From assembly GCA_932521025.1 (NCBI GenBank), contig OW051468.1, positions 8,308,064 to 8,372,063 of the forward strand: a stretch of 64,000 nucleotides of DNA. The letters run 5' to 3'. This stretch comes from Oscheius onirici. Its lineage: Eukaryota; Nematoda; Chromadorea; Rhabditida; Rhabditidae. Each line of letters begins with the position of its first letter. Position 1 is the stretch's first letter. The notes below the pieces were generated by a model, which was not told the origin of the DNA, ran no database searches, and was given only the letters and a program-made list of their open reading frames with translations. Shown here in pieces: positions 22,547 through 35,100 of this stretch. A program made the position numbers and the translations under genes.

Positions 22547-24228
22547 CTGCTTTTATAGAGAATTTTTGTTGTTTTGAAAATGGTAGGCAATTATTTCTAA
22601 AGTAATATAAAGCCACCCCAGAGTTTCGAAGAAATCTAACCAAAATAGGCGGATTGAGATGACCAGCAGTCTGTGACCAAAACAGAAGTAAATACTCCCT
22701 GAGCCCTCTTGTCTCGTTCGTGACGTGAACCAGTCCTTGAACGCATACTTTACGTGTCAAAATTGACCACCGCGATACTCTCTTTCCCTTACTCTCATAC
22801 ATGACTCATTCCTAATCGTCTAATTGACTAAAAGAGGTTTAGGGGAAAAAGAGGCAGGTCGGTGGCGACAAAAGCGTCGAAATTAGGCTCGATACCATCT
22901 CCTTCAGCCTTGGTCAGGGGGCCTTCAAAAGCCTGCCTTTCCGAATATGGCAGACCGCCCAGACCACTCGCTCTCCCAATAAGGAAGAGGGGAGAATATT
23001 TCTGGACTGTGTAGAGATTGGAGAGGACGCCGAGCTCCCGGTCAATTATCCGACAAGTGCTCAAACAAAAGAAGGGGCGAACATGGTGCAAAACAGAGAC
23101 ACTTTTGGAACTGTTCTGCAAAGAAAAAATGGTCTCTGGATGAGGACAAAAACGGGAAAAGGAAAGAAAAGACGGTCACCGATGAAATACTTAGATAGCT
23201 CGGCCCTTCTTTTCGCGCAACTAACCAATTTTTTCATCTCTCTTTCGAGGGACGGAAGCTGTACGAATAGACAGACTGGGAATGAAAACTCGGATCGGGT
23301 TCATGCAAATCTCGACAGACGGATTATTGTCGAGGGGACAGCGGGAAGCTGGTCTCTCAACTGTACAATTGCAGTAATCCACTTCAGATTCAGTATTGAA
23401 CTGGGTGTGATAATGAAACATCTGGCCAATGGAGCAAGTATAGCGAGAGAAGAAGAAAGCCACCTGAAACTTCTCAGACTTTCTGACTCGCATTGTTTTC
23501 CCTACAGTTCCATATATATAGTTTTATATGACAGTGGAAGCTGCGTTGTACAGAGATGAACCGATCAGAGCAGATAGACTAGGTGTTAGGACAGCGTTAG
23601 TGGCACAGGGTAATGGGAATCACTGACACAAAAGCAGGGTCAATATGTAGTATTGACAGTAAGTCAGGGACGGAGATACAGTATAACTGAGAAACAACAA
23701 AAGCTACTGATTCTTTCTCGCCATCTACAACCTGTTTTCCGAGAAGTTTTGCTTAGATAGTTATCAGAATTTTGTTCACCCTTTCTCTTCGTCAGTTGGG
23801 TTCAAAGAACCTTTCATCCATTGCTCTCTCGTCTCCGTCTGTCTGTCTGACGCTCTAATTGGCAATGATAAGGGGAGAAAGTTGTTGTTTTGATTTGTTT
23901 CGGAAAAGTTTCTTTGTAACAACGAAGGTAATTAGTCAGTTTTGAATAAAACAGTTAGGGGAACATTGTTCCAGGTAGATCTTGTGTGTGCATGAGGTTG
24001 TTGGAGCCGAAAGAACCAAAAGACAGTAGGACAAATTCTGAGACTTTGCAAAAAGGAGCTAAAATATACCTCTAGCCTTGAGAAGTGCGTTGCAAACCTT
24101 GTAAAAAAAAAGAGCTTTGTTGTTTTTGTCTTGATTTCCTTTTTCAAAATCCTATATTTATGAGAAACAATAAATAATAAATACAAAACAAGTGTCACAA
24201 TGGCTGTGAGATCATCTGATATGTCAAG

Positions 24229-27005
24229 CTATAGTCTCGAGACGAGTTTAGAAACACAAAACTGGCAGGTGTAGGCACATTGGGCTCTCATAAAGGAGCG
24301 CTGCTCCTCGCAGACGTTGTGATTGGCCCGCAGCCAGAAGGAACACGAATATCTCATGTCCCGACATTCCGGATCAAGAAACGACGGCGGCTTGGTCTGC
24401 GTATAGAATTCGTGTCGAAATCGGGGCCGAATGGTAGGGGCAGGGAGAGAGGACGGCATGTCGACTATTTGGGTCGTCACGACTTCGGTCGTTGTCGCCA
24501 CTTCCGTGGTTTGTTCTTCTTCAGTAGTGGTGGTAGTTGTCGAGGGAGTTGTCGTGGTTCTGGACGCCAATAGCCTCATCCGATCTGAATTCTTGTGATT
24601 TGTGGCTCAACATACACTAATTTTTAAACTTCGTTTTCTATATCAGTCCCTCATTTTTCCGCTTTGTGATGTTCTACAAAGTTGTAGTATTTTTTAAGTT
24701 CTATCACTTCGTAAAACATCACAAAGCCGGAAAATGTAAACATGAACTTGGAAATTGAGATTTCTTCTGAGAGTCCAAAAATTGGGGAGGGGCTAAAGTA
24801 GACGGCATAGCAATTCCAAATAAGCATGTGAAATGTTTCCAGATGACTTCCCGCCAAATTTTGAGTAACTTCCTCCCCAACTTTCGCTTACATTTCTTTC
24901 TCAAGTTGGCCGCTATCCTGGCGTCGACCTTGGTCGTACTAGTCGTTTCAATAGTCTGAACTGGAGTCGATCGACTGGCTTCCAATTCCCGTTGCAAAAC
25001 AGCATTGACGACTTCCTTGACGCCTTCAAAAGTCTCAACTGCCGTCGGAATAAGCTCCTTTTTGTGAAGAATGAATCCGTTTGAGACTGCAAGAATAACT
25101 GTTATTTGGAGAGGGACTCACGTTCCAATTCGGGTCGCAACTCGACCAGGTAGACGTACTTGATTCCCATAGCCGATTTGGCCCAGTCATCTGAACCTCC
25201 AGCTGCTGGGGCTGAAATGTCCTGGTATGGTTTTCATGTTCAAAACTCACTCAAAATCTCTGCTCCAGTGCCCATTCTGTACTCCGTTCCGTAAATTGAT
25301 GCCAGTCGGTTGATAGCCTTTCTAGCTGTCTGTCTCTGAAAGCGACAATTGGCAATAGTGTGTCTCTGGTACCAGTTGAGCGACGTCTTCCGGATAAGAA
25401 GCTTCGGCATGACTGTAGGGATAGATCCAGAGCTGGGCATAGGAGTGAAGAGTCACAAAGGCATCTACTCGACCACTGGCTTCTGGAGAAGAGAGGAAGT
25501 CTCGAACAGCTCTGAACGATTACTGTAGAAAACAGACTCACTCTCTTACCTAGCTTCCGGCTCACTGAAAACTTCGTCTCCTGGATAGACATTGGAACAA
25601 GGCTCTCTAGAGACTCCAGACTCGGCCCAATGGAACTCAAAATTTCTGTTCAGATCCACTCCCTGACAGCAGCGCTCTCCTCCCCACACGGACTGCTGGC
25701 ACTTGGCTGGAGAGCGATTCTTTCTCCAGAGACGGACAGGCGGCAGAGGTGAGGATCGACTGAACTCGTAGCCGTCCGGATTGAGACATGGGATTATATA
25801 AAAGTCGAGAGTGTCCACATAGCGAGTCATCTCGTCGTCTTTTCCATAGCCGGAGACCAACTTAAACTGGGTGTAACCAAAAAATCAAAAAGTACCTGAT
25901 TGATAACATAGAGAGCTGTGTGACTACTCGCCCACTCTCTGGCATGAATATTCCCGTCAATCCAGACAGCTCTCTTGGTGCTGCCATCTGATCGCGGACG
26001 ACCGATCTGTCAGGAGCTTGGATTACTTAAAGTCAGACTCACTTTAAGACCCTCAATTGGTTTTCCCTCGTGTGTTGTACCAATCCGGACGGTCTGGGAA
26101 ATGTTGGAGTAGTAGAAGACTATCGTCCGCATGTACTTTAGCATTGTTGCGTAGCTGGCATAGTCACCGAAGGGATACTTTGCTGCTCGCAGCTTTCCGA
26201 CTTTGGTGAGGTCGGTGTCAGCTGAAAAAGGATTATGACTTTGTGAAATTGGTCACCCAAAGGCTACTTTTAGTTCATTGAGAGCACATACCTAGCTGAT
26301 TGCGAGTCCCTTTACTCAAAAGAGTTTTTTCAAAACCCAAATGTTTTTTTAACTTTTCAACCTCTAGACTAGTTCAAAAAATCGGAATTTTTATTTTTTA
26401 ATTTTATGAGAAAAACAAGCTGTTAAAGGTTTGACTTTTTTTGTCGGAGTTCGCCGCCAGTTCTCCTTCATTTTTAATCTCCAATAAAAAAAGGCGTAGA
26501 ATTTTAACAGTTTCTGTTTAGATCTACCTTTAAAAACTCGTCAAAGATATTAACTTCTCCGGCCTTCAAAATTACTGAAAAAAATATACTCACGCTCACT
26601 ATCCAGAATAGGATCGTCCTTCAGTCTCCCTCTAAAACTACCCTTCAAGGGTTTTCCCTCATTCCTCCTGATCAACTTTTCCACATCAGGAACAGCTACG
26701 GAGTAAGTTATGTTATGAGAGAGTAATCGCCGTCCAAGAGAGTCAATGTCTCTGGCAGCGATCATGACATCGGCACTGTCACCGGGATGGACAGCTTCTC
26801 GCCAGAAATCCAACTGAACTGGATTTTGAACAGAAAAAAAAGCCAGACTTACTTTGTACTTGTCATCGTGTAAGGCTAATTTATTGAGATAGTTGAGGGC
26901 CCGTAGATCTTGAGGTTTGAGTTTAAGCAGAGAAAATCGTTGTGCTGTAGTGGTCAGGAAGAGGAGTGATAGAAGGAGTCCTCGCAGCATGGTGGCCGCA
27001 TCCAC
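24229..27005 (-). CDS. M14 zinc carboxypeptidase with C-terminal ShKT domain
   Basis: This is a secreted metallocarboxypeptidase that removes C-terminal residues. The signal peptide is MLRGLLLSLLFLTTTAQ (from the second Met, at 26990), followed by a propeptide of about 110 residues. The catalytic domain has WIDGNIHAREWASSH (zinc His and Glu), IIPCLNPDGYEFSR, GVDLNRNFEFHW (Asn-Arg substrate clamp), LHSYAQLWIYPY (third zinc His) and GIKYVYLVELRPE (catalytic Glu), so it looks active. A Thr-rich linker then leads to an ShKT module: CRDMRYSCSFWLR, CEEQRSFM, CAYTCQFC. This domain order occurs in nematode cuticle and secreted carboxypeptidases such as SURO-1; orthology is not established. An intron near the 3' end holds a hairpin element. 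Whether 27005 or 26990 is the start is open. Confidence 0.9.
24650..24766. repeat. Hairpin element copy 6, in a carboxypeptidase intron
   Basis: The core is GTGATGTTCTACAAAGTTGT and ACTTCGTAAAACATCAC, flanked by TTTTTCCGCTTT and AAAGCCGGAAAA. The flank GAGATTTCTTC at the right resembles the end of copy 2. It lies in the intron just before the Thr-rich/ShKT exon. Confidence 0.7.
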
Positions 27006-29238
27006 CCGTCTGGAAAAACTTTCTTTTTGGCAATTAACTTTAGGGAAGAAAGTAGCCGCCGCCTTTTTCTGGCAAGGGACGACTGGTCGAGCGACAACTA
27101 GCTGCTTAGCTGCAGCCGCCGGGAACGCGTCTTTTTGCCCTACACTTCGTCAAAAGTCTTTTCCTTATTGGACTTGGGGAAGATTCTCTCTTTGGAAACG
27201 GAATGTGAGCTGTGGGAAAGGAGCGGAAGAAGGAAGTACTTTTTTCCGAACCGAAGTAGTTTTGCAAACTTTTCACGCCGTAAACTACGTCAAAAGGCGA
27301 TGCGAAACTTTCCAAAAAAATCCAGCTCCGTTTTTCAAAGGCACAAGCTGTGTCGAGAGATTAGTCGACAAGTTAGCTCTGAACTTGCAAGAAAGTTCTA
27401 GCTCTTTTTTTCAAATTTCGCTGCTTTCCTACCAGCGCATGGAACTGTCCTCTTTGAGGTAGAGTTATGCCTAATTGAACCTACTCAAATCGTTTGTACA
27501 CTTATGGTAAAGAAGTCTATACCTTCAGCAGTTGACGCGATCAAAAACCTTTTAAAAGATGTTACGAAATTCTTCAAAACATTTCCGAAAACTGTTTAAG
27601 TAACGCTTTAAGTAAAGGCACACAAAACTTTCTAGTCCCCCAAAGGACAGAAATCCATAGCTCATCCTAACAAACAGTCTCTTCGAATTAGTGTACAGGA
27701 TTCAAAATTTGTTTTGATCCCCAACCCCTGTCGAAAAGTGATGGGAAAATGACTGTCCGGCGGGTAAAGAGTCAAAATGGTTCCCGCTTTGGACAACTTT
27801 TTATTTTGCAAGAACCAACCTGTAACTGGACGTCCCTACTGCCACTGTTGCCGATGTGCTTTGAGACGAGGAATCTCTGCAAAAGTGAGAAAGTTTGAGT
27901 GTCCGAGGAGAAAGGAAAGCCGAAATGCGGAAGATGCCAACCCTAGGGCTTTGAGGATCGTAATGGGCGGTCTTTCCCCCGGGGCAGTCTGGCAGTTTTT
28001 GCCTTCGAACAAGGAGAGCTCCAAGGCCAAAATCCAGAGAAACCGGAACACAGGAGGTGCCACAAATCTCGCGTGGCTGACAGTTTTAACGCCAGAGGCT
28101 CTCTATGGAAGGAGGCACAGAGAGATTTCCGAAGGAGATAGTGAGATGGACAAGCAAAAACAATGGCGCAAGAACTGGCTCTTGTGCCATAGATGGAGAC
28201 GGAGACAAACGGTTTTTGCTGGAGAACTGATAAAAGCCATGACCAAATCCGATTTCACCTCTCTCAGTCTCTCTCAAAGCGTCTGTCACATAAAAATGAT
28301 AAATACGGACAGTGTCGCTCTTTCTCTCGATCCGCCCTTGTCCAGTTCTTGAATCCACAATACGAGAACAGCGAAAAAGGTCGTCTCGTTGAGAGACGCT
28401 CTTCTCGTCTGGTCAATGGCAAAATTGGCTGTTTATGCTAATCGAGCGTGCGGGAGAAGATAGAGAGAGCTTACGCTACGTGCCCTAAAGACGGAGAAAC
28501 CCATTGGAAACCGGCTGCTAACACGCCATGCTTGGAATTTGGTGACGTCGACAGATGGTCATTGCCAACTTTTTGGATTCATGGGATTCAGATCAGATAC
28601 CTACCAGATAAGCACCAGCTAGCTTTTAGTAGGCAGAGTTTTCTCCTTTACACGTCCGAAAGAAATATTTCTGGTTCCCTCTCAATTGCGTGCTCTTTTC
28701 ATGTTAATTCTGATTTTGTTCCCAAAATAGAGTCTATAGCATCAATTATCATTATGCGAAAATTATCCTCGAACGGGTAAGGAAAAGTAGTACATACTAC
28801 CACTATCTCATCCGAAGTCGTAACTTCACTGTTCGAGTCACAAGATTCACATTTTGCTTTTTCTTGCAAACGTAGTCAAAAGTTTATTTCAGTACTTGTT
28901 TCGAACGGAGGCACGTGGTTCCGTAAGGAAAGAGGCGTTTTAGAGAAGAACCATACGCACAGAGTGGTCTTCTCTACTAGCTTTGGATAATCTGAGATAA
29001 CACTGATTCTGAGCGAACACGGACAGTAAGGGGAGACAAGAAAGCACTTTCTTTAAAAAGATAGGGAGAAGTATCAAAGACAGCTGGATTTCTCGAGGAA
29101 GGGAAAGTTTTCTGGAGGAAAGACTCGGAGAGAATAACACTGACTGTAGAAAGAAAGGCAGTCTAATCAAAAGAGTCAAAGACAGTGCGGCGAAAATTTC
29201 CAAAAGTACAAAAAGAAGAGATCCGGTCAGATCAGCTT
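27006..29238. other. Gene-poor region
   Basis: No gene is supported. The longest open frame is plus 27777-28352 (191 codons), rich in Arg and Lys and without a recognisable domain. It lacks a convincing promoter, splice sites or polyadenylation context, so I do not call it. A second frame at plus 28448-28780 (110 codons) is equally anonymous. Confidence 0.4.
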
Positions 29239-29625
29239 CTAGCTAATTGGCGACATGATCTGATAAATTACGTCAAGCGACGGAAACAAGCCTGAGTTTG
29301 GTTTCAACTGTTTGTTTCCTTGGTTTTCAAAGCATTGGTCATCAATCATCGTTTGAATTTTTACAAGGGACTGCTTCATTTTTCCATCTCTGCGAAGGAC
29401 AAGGCCGGAAGGCATTCCAAAGTGCGTGAATAACGAAAAACTTTTTGCCGCCCACCCACCCCGTGACCAGGTGATATGGATATCCCCGAAAAAAACCTGC
29501 TCTATCACCTGTTCCAATGATTTTTTTGGTTGCTTTTTTGTCTTGCCATCCATCAGTGCCGATGTCTCAGCACCATTGAACATTCTCAGATTTTCTTGAT
29601 CACGAAGACGAAGCAATGAATCCAA
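29239..29625 (-). CDS. Hypothetical protein, doubtful
   Basis: An uninterrupted frame of 128 residues contains a helical N-terminal part (SLLRLRDQENLRMFNG and KKSLEQVIEQ) and a second helical part (MKQSLVKIQTMIDDQCFENQ). A possible small intron with donor GTTTTTTTC after VIEQ cannot be excluded. A frame just upstream (LPLSPEDLIYLLSRLT, near 29660-29700) might be an earlier exon. I recognise no family and cannot rule out a chance frame. Confidence 0.25.
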   Translation of the reverse strand: MDSLLRLRDQENLRMFNGAETSALMDGKTKKQPKKSLEQVIEQVFFGDIHITWSRGGWAAKSFSLFTHFGMPSGLVLRRDGKMKQSLVKIQTMIDDQCFENQGNKQLKPNSGLFPSLDVIYQIMSPIS

Positions 29626-29999
29626 GGAAACTGCTTAGCGGGGAAAAAGAAGGAACAGTCGTTAATCGAGAGAGAAGATAGATGAGATCTTCTGGCGACA
29701 ATGGCAACATTTTAAAGGGATTGCGGGTTATTTCTCTTTCTCGTAGTTTTGAGGAATGTAACCTGGAAATCTGGGAACCCTCAAGCCGACAAGGGTTTCG
29801 AAACTTAGATGGCTTGTTTTTCAGAGTTCCGAAGTAAAAAAGTTCTTGGCCTTTGTTCACTCCAGATCCAAAGAAAATCTCTGGTCTTGTGCTTTCGAAC
29901 TAGGAAACAGGTTGTAAGAAAACTGTCAATGAATAGATTTGTCTATGTAGGCAGTTCAGTAATTACTGAGGAATAACTAGACCTTTAACATGTTCGGTG

Positions 30000-30270
30000 A
30001 GGAACCCGTACAATGTTCAAACGTTGGATACTCAGTGAAAGATACTCAGCCAATGCAGTGGCTGAATTCTACTGGGCTCGGAAGATTACAGTCATGGAGA
30101 CAGATAGATGGGCAAGAAGCGCAACAAGTTGGATCCCGTACGACAGGAAACGTCCTAGAAGGCAACCTCCCGCAAGATGGAGAGACTTCCTCAAGAAATG
30201 CCCTATTGGTCTGCTTCAAGTGAACAGTGGAACAGAGTCATTGTCCAACATAGATAATACTACGATTTAG
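30000..30270 (+). mobile_element. LINE reverse-transcriptase 3' remnant
   Basis: The plus-strand frame starting at 30013 reads FYWARKITVMETDRWARSAT, then WIPYDRKRPRRQPPARWRDF. WIPYDRKRPRGRPPTRWRDD is the typical C-terminal tail of many RTE/CR1-like reverse transcriptases. Only about 70 codons survive, and there is no catalytic FxDD block nearby. An AATAAATAATAATAAAA tail at 30270-30290 may be the element's 3' end. Confidence 0.6.
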
Positions 30271-32111
30271 CAATAAATAATAATAAAAAATAACTCAGCC
30301 AATTTGGTGTATTTTATGCAGCGGTCTCGCAACGAGAAATTCAAAGCTCCTTGAAGAAGACCTGCATTCGATACACTTTCTCCCCCTTTTTCACATTTAG
30401 CATGGTTTCCGACTCGACGAAGATTTCAAAATAGTGCCTAATTCACGTAGACAGGTTGGAGCACAGCCCTATGGGTTAATGATGTCACTCCCGCTACCTC
30501 TGTTCAGTGCATTCAAGGCCTCTCTCTCGTATGGAGTAGATTTTCATTGTGCATCTATAGTGGCTAGGGGGATAGTTTACTGCGGCCCAGAGTGGTGAAT
30601 ATGAGATGTAAGTTAACTATTGGTTAATTGAATCTTTCAGTTAGACTTTGCTCTTTTTTCAGCAGTTTGGCTATTATACGTACGGTTATAGACACAGCCC
30701 GAGTGTTTTTAAACTATTTTTGATTCATAGTTGAATGGGTACCCTCTGCTATTCCCCTTTTGTACATTGTAATCATGTTTTGCCTATGGCAAAATGAATA
30801 TTCTATTCTAATTATTCTCAGTAGATTCTAGACTGTGTAATTTTGTGTTAGTGACTTTCCTGGGAGACACCTGTGATTCCGTCAAAAAATGTGTCTCTCT
30901 TACATATCCTCAAGATGAAAGACTGTAAAACTCAAGATAGAATAAACCAATTTCCACTCGCTTAAATTGAAAACTTTGGCAACAAGCTGAACAAGTTTTA
31001 TCCTGGTTGCGTCATCGAGGCAACTTATCCGATCTTACGATACTATCGAACACGATGCCGATCTCTTAGCGAGAATCCAGAAAGTCTAGTGAGAGAAAGA
31101 TAGAGAGTGATAATCGAGGGAAAAGTGAAAAGAAAACAGCTCAAGTGAAGGCGAAAGCTGGGCGGCGAAGCGGCGCTCGGAAGACGGAAAGACCCGATCC
31201 CGAGTCTCTATCAATCCGGTTCTGATATGCTAATAATCACTGCTACTAAAACAATGGACGGCTAACTGGTCGTTGGCGGGTAAGAAATGTGTTGTCTTGA
31301 GTTCTCTTTGGCTATTTATCTCGAGAACACTTCGGAAGGTTCCAATTTTGAGTCAATCACAAAGAAAACAGTGCAGCTTCTTTCTGGGAGACGGTTGCCA
31401 TCGAACAATGACTAATTCATTATGAAGAATAAGTGATCAGTGCAGCTGATGGCAAGCAAATATCCTTCTGTTCATCGTCAAGCTCAGCAGTTCTGAAAAC
31501 CTTCACCAAGGAGTCGGGGCCAGAACTATGCCCTTACCTCAGCGAACCTCTTCAATCTGGAAAACGTTCTGAACATGACTGAGCAATTTATTAAGTCGTC
31601 CAACAATGTTGATCAGACGCGAGTCGACATTCTCCTCGAGTCCGACTCGACTCGAAGCGGGTCACCTTTCTGACTCGAATATTTTTGTCAGTTTTTTGAC
31701 TCGAAGCCCAAGTACATATTGAATCTCGCTCAAAATCTAATGGTAGTGTTTCTTGAACAAAAAGCTCCTCGACTTTATCTTCCAAGTCAGAACCTTACAA
31801 TTCTTCTCGCAACATCCAGTCTTCGAATGGAGGTCTTTTCTGATAGACAATGTAGCTGGATATTGGAACTAATTCAGTAATGGACCCTAGCAAACCTGGT
31901 GCACTTTTTCAGACAAGAATCGTTGAAATATTGCTCTTTATCACTTGTTCTTTTCCCGAGTCTCCCCAGTGGCCGCAACGAGCTCCCCCTCCAGCTATCA
32001 GCAAGAACAGATAACCGGGTGTCCTTGCCATCGAAGAAGCGCTCTTTTTTCTGTTCCACCGTTTACGAAGACCCTTTTTTGCATTTAACAATAGAAGTGA
32101 ACTTTTTCAGA
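30271..32111. other. Upstream region of the ABC transporter
   Basis: No gene is supported. The segment 31610-31710 has a cluster of GACTCGA words (low-complexity, partly palindromic). The rest is unremarkable and probably includes the promoter of the ABC transporter. Confidence 0.4.
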
Positions 32112-35100
32112 ATGTCTAGCAGCATGGCTGTTGGTCGCCTCGGCTGGGGACTAGCCTTTTCGGCTTTGGACTTTTCCATCTGTTTTCTGGCTTCAGTTCT
32201 TCACGCAGATCCGCTCTCTATTACAAATCTCACGTCACAGTTTGCTAATTTCTCCTGGTTTACAAGGTAAGGACTTCCACCCCCTCATTCTTCCTCCGAT
32301 TATGGAGGTATCTGATTTGCTAGTTGTGTCTGCCTATCTCTTATCGAAGTTGTCCTCCAGAACCGATAACATTCAAAAAGGTAGAGTATTGTGTAAGGGG
32401 ATTCCCTTGAAGAGTGAGACAGAGAACAATTGAATATTTTGTGAACTGAACAAAGTAACGTCCATTAATTTTTTCTAGCTACTTTCTTCGCCTTTGAAAG
32501 AGTAAGAAGAAATGACGAGAAGACAAGAGTCTTTTTTGATCCTCTCAGTACAATTCTCAGCCCAAAAACTGCTTTAGGTAGACGCATTTAGGAGAAAAGC
32601 ATGGCTAAAACTAAAAACCCTAACCGAGCAAAAAAACGGGTGCTGGTAATCCTCAGGTGTCCAAAGATTAAGACCAGTGTTGGTGTCCATCTTGCATATT
32701 GGTTACCTGACGGCTAGTGCATGGGCACAAAACACCCCAAACCATAACTGAAAGGGAAAAACTGTTTATTCGGTATTCAAGGTAGTTCACCTGACATTCG
32801 AAGAGTAGAGTCTTGGAGTGATGATGAGCGCGTTGAATGATCAGGGTTGCTCAAGCTACGGGATCCGCTGGACAGGCTAGGCGGGCGATTCGTGTACTAC
32901 CACCTGGGATTGAACTTGCGATCGCTTTCTTCATAGACTGTCATCCTATTCACTTGACTATCCGGGCCCCTACTGAAAGTGAACCTATAATACAAAAAGG
33001 TATCTTTTGCTGACCAATATGTCCCATCCTTCGGTTTGAAGAAGTGGGAGCGCTCTCAGGCTCGTCCGTAAACAGTCCTGTAGGTCAATCAATTATCTAC
33101 CCATCTTGGCAGATTATCTTGCCAGAATTAGACTAAACAAAAAGGAGATGTTTTGAAGCTCTACCTGCATGAGTTCTTAAGAAAGAATTACTTTTCAGTA
33201 CATTAGACCTCTACTTCTTATGCTTTATCCGAATTTTCCTTTGGCTCCTTCCATTTGGAATGCACTCTTCAAAACGGGCTCATCAACTACCAATGCTGGT
33301 TCAGGTGAATTTTGACTGTTTAGTGCCCCCAAAATAACTTGTTCAGGTCATTTTCTGTATCTCTCTTCTCATGTACGCTGCAAGTCCGACAAAACTTCTT
33401 CTACTGACCGAGTATCTCAAGCCAGAGGAAAAATTATCCGCCGGAGACACATTCTTTCTGTTTTGGAACTTTATAGCAGCTGCCCTTCTGGACATTTCTT
33501 GGAGATACTACTTTTCCAGAACTCCTTCCTCTTACGTTCAGCTGGACGAGTACGAGGATGAGGAAGAACTGGCTCCCAAGCAGACTTTCGAGCTCATCTT
33601 CCGACTACTTCAGTACTGCAAAAAGGAATGGATCTGGCATCTGTCCGGCTTCTCCTGGCTGTTCCTCTACTCAATCACAAGGATTTTTGTGCCATTCTTC
33701 ACTGGAAAAGTCATCGCTACCGTCGTGGCTACTCATTCCTATCCGGCTCTGGCTAATGCCGTCTATGTTATGACTGTCATTTCCGTTGTCAGGTAAAGAG
33801 ACAGTGCAGCCATTTTGAATTTGTCTGCGCACCAACTCAACTCGACTACAGTCTGTTCAAAAGGTAGAGAACATAATTGAATGGGCCCGCGCTTTTTCCT
33901 GATATAATTTTTCAAATCAAACTGGCGGGAATTTAGCTGCGTAGCCTGTAAATGTTGGATACTCAGCCAAGACGAATCAAATTCACTTTGAACAGACTAT
34001 ACGGGTCGATACGTCGGCTGCATACTATACGAGTTGGTGCGCACCCAAAGTCAAATTGGTGCCAATTCGACAGTGCCTGTCTCTTTTCTATGATCTGTTT
34101 AGTGCCGTCGCTGCCGGTTTCCGTGGAGGCTCCTTCGAATACGCGTATGCTAGAATCAATAGGGCCATCAGACACGATCTCTTCACCGCCCTCGTGCGAC
34201 AGGACGTCGCCTTCTTCGATGCTCACAAAACGGGAGAGATTGCCTCCCGACTCACTGCCGACTGTCAGACCATGTCCGATACCGTTGCCATGAATGTCAA
34301 CGTCTTCCTGAGGTAATCTTGTTGTTGATTGGGTTAATACTAGTTCAGAAACACTGTAATGCTTTTGGGTTCAATGATCTTCATGATGACGCTCTCTTGG
34401 CGATTGTCTCTCATCACCTTCATCTTGGTCCCCATCATTTTCGTCGCCTCTAAAATTTTTGGAACTTACTACGACGTGAGTTTGTCTCACAATAAAAAAA
34501 AACAAAAATTCAGTACATTGCCGAAAAGACCCAAAATACTATCGCCTTGTCGAACGATGTGGCTGAAGAGGTCATCTCTACCATGAGAACCGTCCGCTCC
34601 TTTTCTTGCGAAAATGTCGAAGGAGATCGCTTTTACGAAAAACTTACAGAGACGCTAAATGTGACGAAAAAGAAGGCCATCGCATATATTGGATTCCTCT
34701 GGGTCTCGGAACTCTTCCAGACGTTTATCATCGTCGCCGTCCTGTGGTATGGAGGTCATTTGGTCCTTCAGGGCAAGATGAAAGCCGATCTTTTGGTCTC
34801 CTTCCTCTTGTACCAAATGCAGTTGGGAGACAATTTACGGCAGATGGGAGAAGTCTGGACGGGACTCATGCAGTCAGTCGGTGCCAGTCGTAAAGTTTTC
34901 GAGTACATCGACCGTCGTCCAACGATCCAGCACTACGGTACAGCTCAGCCGGCGACTCTCAAGGGTAGAATCGAGTTCCGAAATGTTCACTTCAGCTATC
35001 CGACAAGATCAACTTTGCCGATTCTTAGGGTCAGTTGGACACACTGACTTTAAAGGACTGTTTAGGATCTTTCCTTCACCGTCGAACCGGGAGAGACCAT

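Larger units (their letters stand above)
20197..24228. other. Gene-poor 4 kb region
   Basis: I find no gene I can support. Open frames up to 158 codons exist (minus 21884-22285, minus 22828-23121, plus 23083-23559), but none shows a domain, signal peptide or convincing splice context. Two hairpin elements (20725-20915 and 22395-22546) lie inside. Upstream regulatory DNA of the SEA gene lies at the left end, and the 3' end of the carboxypeptidase gene is at the right. Confidence 0.45.
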
